DNA of 64,000 nt from an uncultured Clostridia bacterium (GCA_944381145.1 CALWJZ010000001.1:1-64000), one strand, 5' to 3'; counted from the stretch's first letter, positions 16,018 through 24,854 are shown. A program made the numbers and translations. The notes: generated by a model from the sequence alone, not told the origin.

Positions 16018-16473
16018 ATGAAATGCATATATTGTGGAAATACAGAAAGCAAAGTATTAGATAGTAGAAGTTCAGATGATGCAAATAGTATAAGACGACG
16101 TAGAGAATGTTTATCATGTGGAAAGAGATTTACAACTTATGAAACAGTAGAGACAACTCCATTACTTGTAATAAAATCTGATAATAGTAGACAAGCTTTT
16201 GATTCTGAAAAATTAAAAAGGGGTATTATAAGGGCTTGTGAAAAGAGACCCGTTTCAATGTCTCAAATTGAAATGATAGTAAATAATATTGAAAAACAAC
16301 TTTATAATTCTCTAGATCAAGAAGTACCAAGTTCAAAGATAGGTGAATTGGTTATGGAAAATTTAAAAAAGGTTGATGAAGTATCATACATAAGATTCGC
16401 AAGTGTTTATAGAAAATTTGCAGATTTAACTCATTTTATTGAATTTATAAAAGATTATGACAATAAAAAATAA
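16018..16473 (+). CDS. nrdR: NrdR, ribonucleotide reductase repressor
   Basis: 151 residues. The zinc ribbon is MKCIYCG...CLSCGKRF (Cys3, Cys6, Cys31, Cys34 pattern), followed by an ATP-cone (VIKSDNSRQAFDSEKLKRGI) and the characteristic EVSYIRFASVYRKF end. NrdR senses dATP/ATP and represses nrd genes at NrdR boxes. The ATG at 16018 is preceded by GGAG at 16008-16011; the in-frame TTG at 16006 overlaps that site and is not used. No nrd gene lies in the window. Confidence 0.95.
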   Translation: MKCIYCGNTESKVLDSRSSDDANSIRRRRECLSCGKRFTTYETVETTPLLVIKSDNSRQAFDSEKLKRGIIRACEKRPVSMSQIEMIVNNIEKQLYNSLDQEVPSSKIGELVMENLKKVDEVSYIRFASVYRKFADLTHFIEFIKDYDNKK

Positions 16474-16488
16474 TATGTAATTTGTATT

Positions 16489-16518
16489 AAAGTGAATATT
16501 GTTATTCGCTTTTTTTAT
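16489..16518 (+). terminator. Terminator after nrdR
   Basis: AAGTGAATA-TTG-TTATTCGCTT stem (one G-T pair) followed by seven T residues. Confidence 0.75.
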
Positions 16519-16699
16519 TTGTTTTTGTATTTATATTTATGCACTTTTTTAAATAATATTTCATTAACATTAATGTTGGTATATTTATTTATTTTGAAAT
16601 ATCAAATTAATATTTTTTTATTAATATTATTTTTTATCAAAATATATTTAATTTTATTAATTTTTTATATTAATTATATTGTATTTTTATTTTAATAAT

Positions 16700-16738
16700 T
16701 TGACAATAATTGTCAATTTGCTGACAAAAACATATAAT
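16700..16738 (+). promoter_or_regulatory. Promoter-like element with palindrome, pointing antisense to the ymxH-like gene
   Basis: TTGTCA (16710-16715), 17-base spacer and TATAAT (16733-16738) form a near-consensus promoter. The -35 box lies inside the palindrome TTGACAATAATTGTCAA (16700-16716). The next gene in this direction starts only at 17268, so any transcript would first run antisense across the gene at 16746-17117. Confidence 0.4.
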
Positions 16739-16745
16739 ATTATGA

Positions 16746-17117
16746 TTATTTACTTTTATTTATATCAATATCATTAAATTTTGTTTGAATATTTAATTTT
16801 TGCATATTAATATTATCTATATTTTGATTATTCTGTGTACTACAAGTACAAATTGAATTATGTTCATCACATGTCGCTTGCATAATTATGTCAACTAGAA
16901 TTATGTCTTTACCAATTTTGCATATTCTATTATATGGGATAAAAATATCATTATTTGATTTAAATAAACTAAAAAAATTTTTGTTGCATGGAACAACAAT
17001 TCCTAACACTCTTCCACAACAAGTGTCTATTAACATGTCTGTTATATTGCCTAAATTTTTTCCGTCACAAACATTTATAACATCTTTGCATCTTAAATTA
17101 CAAAAAGATATTTCCAT
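16746..17117 (-). CDS. YlmC/YmxH-family PRC-barrel sporulation protein
   Basis: 123 residues. The PRC-barrel core is clear: LRCKDVINVCDGKNLGNITDMLIDTCCGRVLGIVVPC, then IFIPYNRICKIGKDIILVDI. YlmC/YmxH proteins are small, widely kept in spore formers and of unclear molecular role. This copy has an extra 40-residue Asn/Gln-rich tail after a Cys cluster (CDEHNSICTC) that is not typical and could bind metal. The next gene beyond a divergent gap leads into spoIIP, fitting a sporulation context. Confidence 0.8.
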   Translation of the reverse strand: MEISFCNLRCKDVINVCDGKNLGNITDMLIDTCCGRVLGIVVPCNKNFFSLFKSNNDIFIPYNRICKIGKDIILVDIIMQATCDEHNSICTCSTQNNQNIDNINMQKLNIQTKFNDIDINKSK

Positions 17118-17267
17118 AATAATCCTTTTTAATTTATATGTTTGTTTGTATAAAAAAATTCAATAATTTTACATTTTTTGACAAAATATTATATATGTTG
17201 TTTAGTGCATATTTTTTTCATTATTACAAAATACTAGTATAACATTTTATTAATATAGAGGATTAAC

Positions 17268-17894
17268 ATGCCTATCGGATTTACAATAAGTGTAATTGTT
17301 TTTTTATTGCTTATAACTGATGTTATTAATATAAAAAGTAAACTTTTTAAAGTTCTAATATTATTATTTTCTTTTGTATTAACAATAAGTTATTTTGTAG
17401 GTACAATATCTTTTTTTGAAATTTATTTCAATGTGTTGCAGTGTATTGTTTTTTTTATATTATTGTTTTTTATTATTTTCAATTCAAAAAAATTTTTTAG
17501 TTTATTATTGTTTGCTTTATTAACTTCTCTTATCTATTATTTTGTTTTGAAAAATAATAATGAATTTTTGATTTCGTATAATTCATCTTTGTTTATCATT
17601 TTATCAATGTCTTCATCTATTTTTTTCTTAAAATATTATAAAGAATTTATTGGTTCAATTATTTTAAATTTGGTTTGTTTGATTTTTATAAATATAAAAT
17701 TTGAAATAGATGAATTTACTTTTGCTATAGTTAATTTTGATTTGTTATTTGATTTGATAATAATATTTTCCTTAATATATTTTAATTTAAATATTGCAAA
17801 ATGTTTATTTTTTAAAAAGGAGACTAACTATATTTATGATCAAAAAAATATTTATATTTTTAATTCTAATTCTTTCGTTCATACAAATATTTAA
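17268..17894 (+). CDS. Unrecognised polytopic membrane protein upstream of spoIIP
   Basis: 208 residues, strongly hydrophobic, with about seven helices (for example FTISVIVFLLLITDVI, VLILLFSFVLTISYFVG, CIVFFILLFFIIF) and very few charged residues except near residue 150. AGAGGATTAAC gives a fair ribosome site before the ATG. The last 59 bases overlap the start of spoIIP in another frame, an unusually long overlap that implies tight coupling. No family was recognised. Co-expression with SpoIIP suggests an engulfment or septum-associated role, by context only. Confidence 0.6.
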   Translation: MPIGFTISVIVFLLLITDVINIKSKLFKVLILLFSFVLTISYFVGTISFFEIYFNVLQCIVFFILLFFIIFNSKKFFSLLLFALLTSLIYYFVLKNNNEFLISYNSSLFIILSMSSSIFFLKYYKEFIGSIILNLVCLIFINIKFEIDEFTFAIVNFDLLFDLIIIFSLIYFNLNIAKCLFFKKETNYIYDQKNIYIFNSNSFVHTNI

Positions 17895-18930
17895 TAATAG
17901 CTATCAAATAAGTGTTAATGCTACTAGTTATAGTGATGTGGAAATTTATAAAATTTTTGATGAAAATTTTAATTTGCTTTTTGAAAGAGAAAACGTATCT
18001 ATAGGAGATAATTATTTATCAAAGGATTATAAATTTTATGAAATTGTTTATATTAATGATGACAACAAAACTGGTATAGCAAAATTTATAAAAAATGTTG
18101 AAAAGCCTAAAATTGAATATTCAATTTTTCCTGCACCTATAAAAATAGAGGAAAGAAAAATTTGTATGTATATGACTCATAACGATGAAAGTTATGTACC
18201 TACAGATGGTGTTGATAGTGTTTATGGTAATGGTGGGATAAAAGATGTTGCTGAGGCTTTTAAAAGTGAATTAGAAAAGCATATGATAGATGTTTACCTT
18301 GATGATACTTTACATATTCCTCATGATACTCAAGCATATTCAAGAAGTTTGAAAACTGCACAAAATTTACAAAAGACTTATTCTCCTGATGCAATATTTG
18401 ACATACATAGAGATGGTGCAAGTAGATCTTATTATGTAACTAATGTTAATGGTATTGAGCGTGGTAGAGTGAGAATGGTTATAGGTAAAGCCAATCCTAA
18501 CATGGCTTTAAATGAAGAATTCGCAACATACCTTATGGCTGTAGGAAATGAAATGTATCCTTGGTTATTTACTGATATTTATTATGCTAGTGGACATTAT
18601 AATCAAGCTTTGGATAGCAAAGCAATTCTATTTGAAATGGGATCTCATTTGGTGGAAAAAGAATTAATAATAAATAGTATGAAAGAATTATCAGATGTTG
18701 TTACAACTGCACTTTATAAAACTACTGTTAATGATAATACTGGAGACTTAACAATAAATGGATCAGAAAATGAAGAAAATACTATTGTAAATGAAGTTCT
18801 TGATAATAAAGAAAACAAAGATATTGAAATTTTTGCAATAAGCATTGTTATAATTTTAACTGCAAGTATATGTTTATATGTGATAATTGTTTTTTTAAAA
18901 AATATTAAAAAAAATAAAAAAACAAAATAA
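17836..18930 (+). CDS. spoIIP: SpoIIP, engulfment peptidoglycan amidase/endopeptidase
   Basis: About 364 residues. An N-terminal signal anchor (IFIFLILILSFIQIF) leads to the SpoIIP catalytic domain: YMTHNDESYVP with the first histidine, IFDIHRDGASRS with the second, and ILFEMGSHLV with the catalytic glutamate region. SpoIIP degrades septal peptidoglycan with SpoIID during engulfment in the mother cell. ATG 17836 follows AAAAGGAG; frame upstream of it lies within the preceding gene. An extra C-terminal helix (IFAISIVIILTASICLYVIIVFL) with a basic tail would give two membrane anchors, which is not usual for the family. Confidence 0.9.
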   Translation: MIKKIFIFLILILSFIQIFNNSYQISVNATSYSDVEIYKIFDENFNLLFERENVSIGDNYLSKDYKFYEIVYINDDNKTGIAKFIKNVEKPKIEYSIFPAPIKIEERKICMYMTHNDESYVPTDGVDSVYGNGGIKDVAEAFKSELEKHMIDVYLDDTLHIPHDTQAYSRSLKTAQNLQKTYSPDAIFDIHRDGASRSYYVTNVNGIERGRVRMVIGKANPNMALNEEFATYLMAVGNEMYPWLFTDIYYASGHYNQALDSKAILFEMGSHLVEKELIINSMKELSDVVTTALYKTTVNDNTGDLTINGSENEENTIVNEVLDNKENKDIEIFAISIVIILTASICLYVIIVFLKNIKKNKKTK

Positions 18931-18941
18931 TTTTTAAAAAT

Positions 18942-18988
18942 AGAATTAGTGATAAATTAAAATATTTATCATTTAATTCTTTTTTTTG
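18942..18988 (+). terminator. Terminator after spoIIP
   Basis: AGAATTA..GATAAAT pairs with ATTTATC..TAATTCT (two or three mismatches in a 17-bp stem), then eight T residues. Confidence 0.7.
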
Positions 18989-19066
18989 GGATATTTAAAT
19001 TACAAAAGAGTTGTTTTTTTCTGTAATTTTGATATAATTATATATACTTTATTTTTAGGAGAAAAA

Positions 19067-20392
19067 ATGCGAAAACCTTTAGTTGCTTTGATTGGCAGAC
19101 CTAATGTAGGGAAAAGTACTTTTTTTAATACAATTTGTGGAAAAAGAATTAGTATAGTAAAAGACATGCCTGGAGTTACACGTGATAGAATATATGGCGA
19201 TGCAGAATGGTGTGGTTATGCTTTTTCTATCGTGGATACTGGTGGACTTGATGTAAACAATAAAGATGAATTTCAGAACAATATAACAAGACAAGCTGAA
19301 ATTGCTGTGGAACTTGCTGATGTAGTAATTTTTATGGTTGATGGACAAGAAGGACTTGTTTCTGCAGATTATGACGTAGCAAATTTTTTACGAAAGTTTA
19401 ATGTTCCTATTGTATTAGTAGTGAATAAGTTAGATAATAATCAATTAGATTTGACTTATGATTTTTATTCTTTAGGATTGGGAGAACCATTTCCTTGTAG
19501 TGCTGAAAATAATAAGGGCTTGGGTGAAATTTTGGACGAATGTGTAAAGAATTTCAAAACTAAAATTTCAGTTGAAGAAGATTCTAAAAAAATAAAAATA
19601 GCTGTCGTTGGTAAGCCAAATGCTGGAAAAAGTTCCATAATAAATAAATTATTGGGAGAAAATCGTGTAATGGTAAGTAATATTGCAGGTACGACCAGAG
19701 ATGCGATTGATACTCCATTTAGATATAATAATCAAGATTATCTCTTAATAGATACAGCAGGTATTAGGCGAAAAAGATCTGTACCAAGCGAAAGTGTGGA
19801 ATTATACAGTGTATTAAGAGCTTTTGATGCGATTAGACGAGCTGATGTTGTTCTGTTGGTTATTGATTCTAGTGAGGGATTGTCTGAACAAGATGTTAGA
19901 ATAGCTGGATTTATACATGATGAGGGTAAGCCTAGTTTGATTATCATGAATAAGTGGGATCTTATAGAAAAAGACGCTTATTCAATGAATAAATTTAATG
20001 AAAAATTAAGTGAAGAACTAAAATTTATGAGTTATTACATTCCTTTGTATGTATCTGCATTGACTGGTCAAAGATTGAATAAAATAATGGAACAGGTAGA
20101 AGAAGTTTATCAAAAAACAAATTTTAGAATTAGTACAAGTGTTTTGAATGAAATAATATCAAATGCAGTTGCAGTAAATGAACCACCAATTCAAAAAGGC
20201 AAAAGATGCAAAATTTACTACATGACTCAAGCAGATATTGCGCCTCCTACATTTGTTGTATTTGTTAATGATAAAGAATTAATGCATTTTTCTTATCAAA
20301 GATATTTGGAAAATTGTATAAGAAGTAGTGTAGATTTTAAAGGTACACCAATAAAAATCATTTTCAGAAGTAAATCTGATAAGGAGTTATAA
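19067..20392 (+). CDS. der: Der (EngA), double-GTPase ribosome assembly factor
   Basis: 441 residues with two GTPase domains: GRPNVGKST, DTGG and NKLD in the first, GKPNAGKSS, DTAG and NKWD in the second, followed by the KH-like domain ending in GTPIKIIFR. Der is essential for 50S subunit maturation. ATG 19067 is preceded by TAGGAG; upstream in-frame codons to 18986 overlap the terminator of spoIIP. It overlaps plsY by one base, the same pairing seen in other Firmicutes. Confidence 0.96.
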   Translation: MRKPLVALIGRPNVGKSTFFNTICGKRISIVKDMPGVTRDRIYGDAEWCGYAFSIVDTGGLDVNNKDEFQNNITRQAEIAVELADVVIFMVDGQEGLVSADYDVANFLRKFNVPIVLVVNKLDNNQLDLTYDFYSLGLGEPFPCSAENNKGLGEILDECVKNFKTKISVEEDSKKIKIAVVGKPNAGKSSIINKLLGENRVMVSNIAGTTRDAIDTPFRYNNQDYLLIDTAGIRRKRSVPSESVELYSVLRAFDAIRRADVVLLVIDSSEGLSEQDVRIAGFIHDEGKPSLIIMNKWDLIEKDAYSMNKFNEKLSEELKFMSYYIPLYVSALTGQRLNKIMEQVEEVYQKTNFRISTSVLNEIISNAVAVNEPPIQKGKRCKIYYMTQADIAPPTFVVFVNDKELMHFSYQRYLENCIRSSVDFKGTPIKIIFRSKSDKEL

Positions 20393-21249
20393 TGGAAACA
20401 TTAGATATTATTATCTTTATACTTGCATGTATTTTTAGTTATTTATTAGGTAGTTTGAGTGTTGCAAGATTTATAACTAGCAAAGACAGTAAGGATATTT
20501 CTAAACAAGGTAGTGGAAATCCAGGCACAATGAATATGTTAAGAACTCATGGTGTATTTATGGGGCTATTTACTCTTTTGTGTGATGCTCTAAAAGGTGT
20601 TATTCCAGCATTATTTGGACTTTTGTATTTTGGTGAAATTGTTGATATACAGATGGGATATGTAAGTTTGTATGTCTTTGGATTGTTCGCTGTTTTAGGG
20701 CATATTTTCCCAATCTATTATAAGTTTAAAGGTGGAAAAGGAATTGCTACTACTTTTGGAATTTTTATGGTTGCAGATCCTATTTGTACTATAATACTGT
20801 TTGGAATTCTTTTTCTAACTCTTTATTTTATAAAAATAGGTAGTTTAGTTAGTTTGTTATTTATAACCATTGAAGCTGTGGTTCAATTATTTAGGCCTAT
20901 AATGTCGGGAAACTGGGTAGCGATATTAATTATGTCTGTAATAGTGGTAGTAGATATTTTTTGTCATAAACAAAATATAATTAGGCTTATTGAAAATAGG
21001 GAAAATCCTGCAGATTTGCAAGAGGGATTAAAAAAGGATATAGAAAGGATTAAAATAAAACGCGAAAAAAAACTTGAAAAACATGTTGAAAAAACAGAAC
21101 GTATAGAAGAAAAATATAATAAAAAAATTGAACAAAAACAACAAAAAGTAGAGAATAAAATAAATAAAATACAAACAAAAAATTCACAATCTAATAAAAA
21201 ATTGAATAATAAATTAGAATTAAAGGAAAATGAATCAAAAGAAAAATAA
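20392..21249 (+). CDS. plsY: PlsY acyl-phosphate glycerol-3-phosphate acyltransferase with coiled-coil tail
   Basis: The first 200 residues are a standard PlsY: SYLLGSLSVARFI, the GSGNPGTMNMLRTHG motif, GHIFPIYYKFKGGKG and a five-helix membrane core. PlsY makes lysophosphatidic acid from acyl-phosphate and glycerol-3-phosphate. Typical PlsY stops near residue 200-210. Here about 80 further residues follow, almost all K, E, Q and N in heptad-like order (KKLEKHVEKTERIEEKYNKK), predicted to be a cytoplasmic coiled coil. Start ATG overlaps the der stop (TAATG). Confidence 0.93.
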   Translation: METLDIIIFILACIFSYLLGSLSVARFITSKDSKDISKQGSGNPGTMNMLRTHGVFMGLFTLLCDALKGVIPALFGLLYFGEIVDIQMGYVSLYVFGLFAVLGHIFPIYYKFKGGKGIATTFGIFMVADPICTIILFGILFLTLYFIKIGSLVSLLFITIEAVVQLFRPIMSGNWVAILIMSVIVVVDIFCHKQNIIRLIENRENPADLQEGLKKDIERIKIKREKKLEKHVEKTERIEEKYNKKIEQKQQKVENKINKIQTKNSQSNKKLNNKLELKENESKEK

Positions 21250-21287
21250 AATATTAGGTTAACATTTTTAAATATTTAAATTTTTAA

Positions 21288-21327
21288 AAAAAAAGAAATT
21301 ACGGCTTTCATGTAATTTCTTTTTTTA
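21288..21327 (+). terminator. Terminator after der-plsY
   Basis: AAAAAGAAATTAC/GTAATTTCTTTTT stem with a nine-base loop and T run. Confidence 0.8.
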
Positions 21328-21556
21328 TTAGTTTTCAAACGATGGTTAAAATTTTACTTATTATATTGATTTTAGAAAAAGTAAAATCTTTTAATTACAA
21401 ATGTAGTGTTGGTTTTTTTGTTATGTGCGATATTACTAACTAAATCAAAGTTTTTTGAATTACGCATAAGTTTACTTAATGAATCATATAATTTAGAAAC
21501 TCACAATTTATAAAACACATATTTATATAGAGTTTATTAATTTTTCGGAGGATTAT
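21328..21556 (+). promoter_or_regulatory. Leader and promoter region of spoIVA
   Basis: The gap between plsY and spoIVA holds no gene that I can support. It contains an A/T-rich hairpin (ATTTTACTT ... AAAGTAAAAT at about 21350-21390). A weak sigma-E-like pair, GCATAAG (21464-21470) and CATATAAT (21485-21492) spaced 14 bases apart, is where a mother-cell promoter would be expected. CGGAGG lies just before the ATG. The promoter call is tentative. Confidence 0.35.
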
Positions 21557-23035
21557 ATGAGTGACTATAACATATATAAAGATATTGCCGATAGAACTAA
21601 TGGTGATATTTATGTAGGGGTAGTTGGTCCTGTTAGAACAGGAAAATCTACATTTATAACTAAAGTTATGGAAAAACTTGTTTTGCCAAACATTGCTGAT
21701 GGTTATAGTAAAGAAAGAACAAAAGATGAAATGCCTCAAAGTGGAGATGGTAAAAGTATTATGACAACCCAACCAAAATTTATTCCCAATGAAGCAGTTA
21801 AAATTGAGTTAGATAAAAACATTAATTTTAATGTAAGATTAATTGACTGTGTAGGTTACTTAGTTGACGGTGCTTTAGGTCATGTTGAAAATGAAAAGCC
21901 AAGAATGGTGTCTACACCATGGAGTGACGAAGAAATACCTTTTCAAGAAGCTGCAGAAATTGGAACTAATAAAGTAATAACTAATCATTCTACAATTGCT
22001 GTATTGGTAACTACAGATGGAAGTATAACTGATATAGATAGAGATAGTTATATAAAAGCAGAAGAAAGGGTAGTAAATGAATTAAAATCCTGTAAAAAAC
22101 CTTTTGTAATTATTGTTAATTCTACACATCCAAAAAATCCAGAAACAGTAAATTTAGCAAAGTCTCTTGCAAACAAGTATAATTCCAAAGTTCTTGCATT
22201 AGATGTAGAAAATTTAGACGACAAAGATATAAATGAAGTTTTTGACGGTATATTACATGAATTTCCAATTAGTAAAATAGCTATAAAATTTCCACAATGG
22301 TTGCAGATTTTGGATTTTGATAGTGATATTATCAAAAAAATTATAAGTTGTTTCAAAAATACATTAAATGGAATTGAAAAAATAGATCAAATTCCAGATA
22401 ATATTGATATACAAGAACTAAATCTTGACTTTGAACAGATTGTTGAGAAGAAAGTTGATTTGGGTTCAGGGAAATTAATTTTTAATCTTAGTCCAAAACC
22501 AGATTTGTATTATAGAGTTTTAAGTTCAGAATGTAATTGCGAAATTCAAAATGAGTTTCATTTAATTTCCTATATCAAACAACTTGCAATTGCAAAAACT
22601 CAATACGATAAATTCAAAGATGCTATTGAACAAGTCAAACAGACTGGTTATGGAGTAGTACATCCTAATTATAATGATTTAACTTTGGAAGAACCAAAAA
22701 TTTATAAATCAGGTGGAAAATTTGGGGTAAAATTAAGAGCAAGTGCTCCAAGTCTTCATATTATGCAAGTAGATATTCAAACAGAAGTTAATTCAATGGT
22801 TGGCAATGAACAACAATCTGAGGAGTTAGTAAAAAATCTAATGGAAGAGTTTGAAAATAATCCTACAGATATTTGGGAAACAAAACTATTTGGAAAAAGC
22901 TTATATTCAATAGTTAATGAAGATTTACAAAACAAATTACTTGTTATGCCTCAGGAAGTTCAGAAAAAAATGAGAAGAACATTAGGAAGAATTGTAAATG
23001 AAGGAAAAGGTGGAGTAATTTGTATTTTATTATAA
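21557..23035 (+). CDS. spoIVA: SpoIVA, spore coat morphogenetic ATPase
   Basis: 492 residues, full length. The Walker A motif is GPVRTGKSTF (about residue 24), the TRAFAC-type region continues with MPQSGDGKSIMTTQP and RLIDCVGY, and NSTHP is the base-recognition segment. The C-terminal third (KMRRTLGRIVNEGKGGVICILL) is the membrane-anchoring end that interacts with SpoVM. SpoIVA polymerises with ATP on the forespore surface as the basement layer of the coat. CGGAGG site nine bases before the ATG. Confidence 0.97.
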   Translation: MSDYNIYKDIADRTNGDIYVGVVGPVRTGKSTFITKVMEKLVLPNIADGYSKERTKDEMPQSGDGKSIMTTQPKFIPNEAVKIELDKNINFNVRLIDCVGYLVDGALGHVENEKPRMVSTPWSDEEIPFQEAAEIGTNKVITNHSTIAVLVTTDGSITDIDRDSYIKAEERVVNELKSCKKPFVIIVNSTHPKNPETVNLAKSLANKYNSKVLALDVENLDDKDINEVFDGILHEFPISKIAIKFPQWLQILDFDSDIIKKIISCFKNTLNGIEKIDQIPDNIDIQELNLDFEQIVEKKVDLGSGKLIFNLSPKPDLYYRVLSSECNCEIQNEFHLISYIKQLAIAKTQYDKFKDAIEQVKQTGYGVVHPNYNDLTLEEPKIYKSGGKFGVKLRASAPSLHIMQVDIQTEVNSMVGNEQQSEELVKNLMEEFENNPTDIWETKLFGKSLYSIVNEDLQNKLLVMPQEVQKKMRRTLGRIVNEGKGGVICILL

Positions 23036-23043
23036 AATAAAAA

Positions 23044-23096
23044 TGTCATATATTGATATAGAAACAATAACTATCTCAATATATGACTTTTTTTAT
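23044..23096. terminator. Bidirectional terminator after spoIVA
   Basis: GTCATATATTGA/TCAATATATGAC stem with a 19-base loop that can itself pair in part, followed by seven T residues. Confidence 0.7.
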
Positions 23097-23992
23097 AGAT
23101 ATTTTGAGTGTTCAAAAGGCAAAGGTAAGTTTTCGCAAGGTTGTTTTGATTTTGAAATTTCAACTATTTCTAGTTTCCCATTTTTGTTTGTTTGTTGACA
23201 TTGCAAAATGTTATATAAATTTGTAGGTTTTGCAGTATTATTTTTATTTATTTCATAAGTAACAGGAATACACTCAAGGCTTCCATCAATTTGCTTGTAT
23301 CCATTTGTAGTTTGTATAATATATTTTGGATTAACTATCAAAAGTCCAGATACAAAAGGGTGATTGAATTTTAGGTCTCCAGGCACAATAGCTTTGGCAA
23401 TTTCAGAAAATTTTGGACAATATTGTGCATTATCTACACTATCAACAACTGGTTTTGTTGTACCATAGAATGCTACAGGTATTTTGCCTATTTTTTTGTC
23501 TAAAAAAGTATTTTCACTTTGTAAATAATTATAATATCTTTTAATTAATTCTTCATTTATAATTTTACTTGAAGACTGATTAAAAAATTTTTCTTTTATT
23601 TCATCGCTTAATATATTATTGTTATTTGATTTTAGTAAATGTTCTAGATAAGGTATTTCAATTGTATTAATTACAATATCGTTTGAAGAATCAATGTAGC
23701 CACAACACAAAAATTCTATTGGTTTATCAATTTTCTCTTTTTTTTGTCTGTAAACGGTTTTTTCTTGAGCCAAGTTTCTAAGCACATTTAAATTATGAGT
23801 TGCTTTTTCAGTAAAATACAATATAATAGGATCTCCATTTGTTTTGCTTGCTGTAGGTAAAAGTTGATTAGGTAAGGGGGTATTAGATCCAAGTGCGTAG
23901 TTAGGATATTTTTTGTTTAATGCATTTATTAATCTGTTTAAAATTTTATTTTTTCTAAAATTTGTTAAAAAACGATAAATATTTGTTGACAT
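23093..23992 (-). CDS. Unrecognised 299-residue protein, possible JAB-like fold
   Basis: No family was recognised with confidence. The segment IILYFTEKATHNLNVLRNLAQ followed by IEFLCCGYID and VINTIEIP is reminiscent of the first strands of a JAB/MPN (Mov34) domain, and HPFVSGLLIVNPKYI could be its later strands. The HxHx(7)SxxD metal motif is not visible, so it would be an inactive version at best. No signal peptide or membrane helix. It converges on spoIVA. The start at 23992 has a weak ribosome site. Function unknown. Confidence 0.6.
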   Translation of the reverse strand: MSTNIYRFLTNFRKNKILNRLINALNKKYPNYALGSNTPLPNQLLPTASKTNGDPIILYFTEKATHNLNVLRNLAQEKTVYRQKKEKIDKPIEFLCCGYIDSSNDIVINTIEIPYLEHLLKSNNNNILSDEIKEKFFNQSSSKIINEELIKRYYNYLQSENTFLDKKIGKIPVAFYGTTKPVVDSVDNAQYCPKFSEIAKAIVPGDLKFNHPFVSGLLIVNPKYIIQTTNGYKQIDGSLECIPVTYEINKNNTAKPTNLYNILQCQQTNKNGKLEIVEISKSKQPCENLPLPFEHSKYL

Positions 23993-24126
23993 AAAACCTC
24001 TTAAATTATTGATTATTTTTTTTTATTATGTTATTTTAAAAAATAAAAATATGTATTTTTTCTAAATATTTAATATACGAATTAATTGTATTTTATCATA
24101 CAATTAATCTAAATTCAAGGTGAATT

Positions 24127-24588
24127 ATGAAATTTATTATTATAAGTGATAGTCATGGAAACAAAGAAGGAATTGATAAAATTTTTAAAGAAATGCAATT
24201 TGATGGATTAATATTTTTGGGAGATGGCGTCAAAGATTTAAGTTCTTATATGAATTATAATAATGTATATTGTGTATCGGGGAATTGTGATTTTTTTTCT
24301 AGTATTCCAAATGAAAGAGAATTAAAAATTTTTGGGAAAAAAGTGTTCATAACACATGGTAATAAATATAATGTTAAATCAACTTTAAATTACTTGAAAG
24401 AATTATGCTTAAAAGAAAATTATGATATAATTCTGTTTGGTCATACACACAAAAAAGAAGTTATACAATATAATAATAGTTATATTGTTAATCCAGGAAG
24501 TTTTAGGGGAAAAGCAGATGGCAAAAGTTCTGGATTAATTATGTATATAGGCGAAAATTCAATAAAATTTGATAGTTTTGAAATTTAA
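24127..24588 (+). CDS. YfcE/MJ0936-type metallophosphoesterase
   Basis: 153 residues. Calcineurin-like phosphoesterase motifs in order: SDSHGN, FLGDGVKD, VSGNCDF, ITHGNKY and FGHTHKK, the complete two-metal ligand set. Small members of this group hydrolyse phosphodiesters, and the physiological substrate is often unknown. The final NPGSFR is also typical. CAAGGTGAATT precedes the ATG. Stands alone, ending at a terminator shared with the tRNA operon. Confidence 0.9.
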   Translation: MKFIIISDSHGNKEGIDKIFKEMQFDGLIFLGDGVKDLSSYMNYNNVYCVSGNCDFFSSIPNERELKIFGKKVFITHGNKYNVKSTLNYLKELCLKENYDIILFGHTHKKEVIQYNNSYIVNPGSFRGKADGKSSGLIMYIGENSIKFDSFEI

Positions 24589-24628
24589 ACATATTTATAA
24601 ATTTTATTAATAATTAAATATAAAAACA

Positions 24629-24658
24629 AAAAAAGAACTCATTCAAGAGTTCTTTTTT
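24629..24658. terminator. Bidirectional terminator between the phosphoesterase gene and tRNA operon
   Basis: AAAAGAACTC-ATTCAA-GAGTTCTTTT with T runs in both directions; its minus-strand copy directly follows tRNA-Leu. Confidence 0.85.
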
Positions 24659-24740
24659 GGTGCGGATGAGAGGACTTGAACCCCCATGGTTTCCCGCCAG
24701 ATCCTAAGTCTGGTGCGTCTGCCAATTTCGCCACATCCGC
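24658..24740 (-). tRNA. tRNA-Leu(TAG)
   Basis: Acceptor GCGGATG/CATCCGC, anticodon loop CTTAGGA (anticodon TAG), a long variable arm as expected for leucine, T arm with GGTTCAAGTCC, CCA encoded. Last gene of the six-tRNA operon read leftward. Confidence 0.95.
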
Positions 24741-24743
24741 AAA

Positions 24744-24819
24744 TGGTGACCTATCCGCGATTCGAACGCGGGACACCATGATTAAAAGTCATGTGCTCTA
24801 CCTACTGAGCTAATAGGCC
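24744..24819 (-). tRNA. tRNA-Lys(TTT)
   Basis: 76 bases. Acceptor GGCCTAT with one G-T pair against ATAGGTC, anticodon loop CTTTTAA (TTT), T arm GCGTTCGAATCGC, CCA encoded. Confidence 0.95.
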
Positions 24820-24854
24820 ATAAATTATTTTGCAATTTGATAAATATCAAATAG

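Noticed and set aside
16492-16695. 67-codon hydrophobic reading frame after nrdR
   Set aside because: It starts inside the nrdR terminator hairpin, has no ribosome site, and its composition is simply that of T-rich intergenic DNA.
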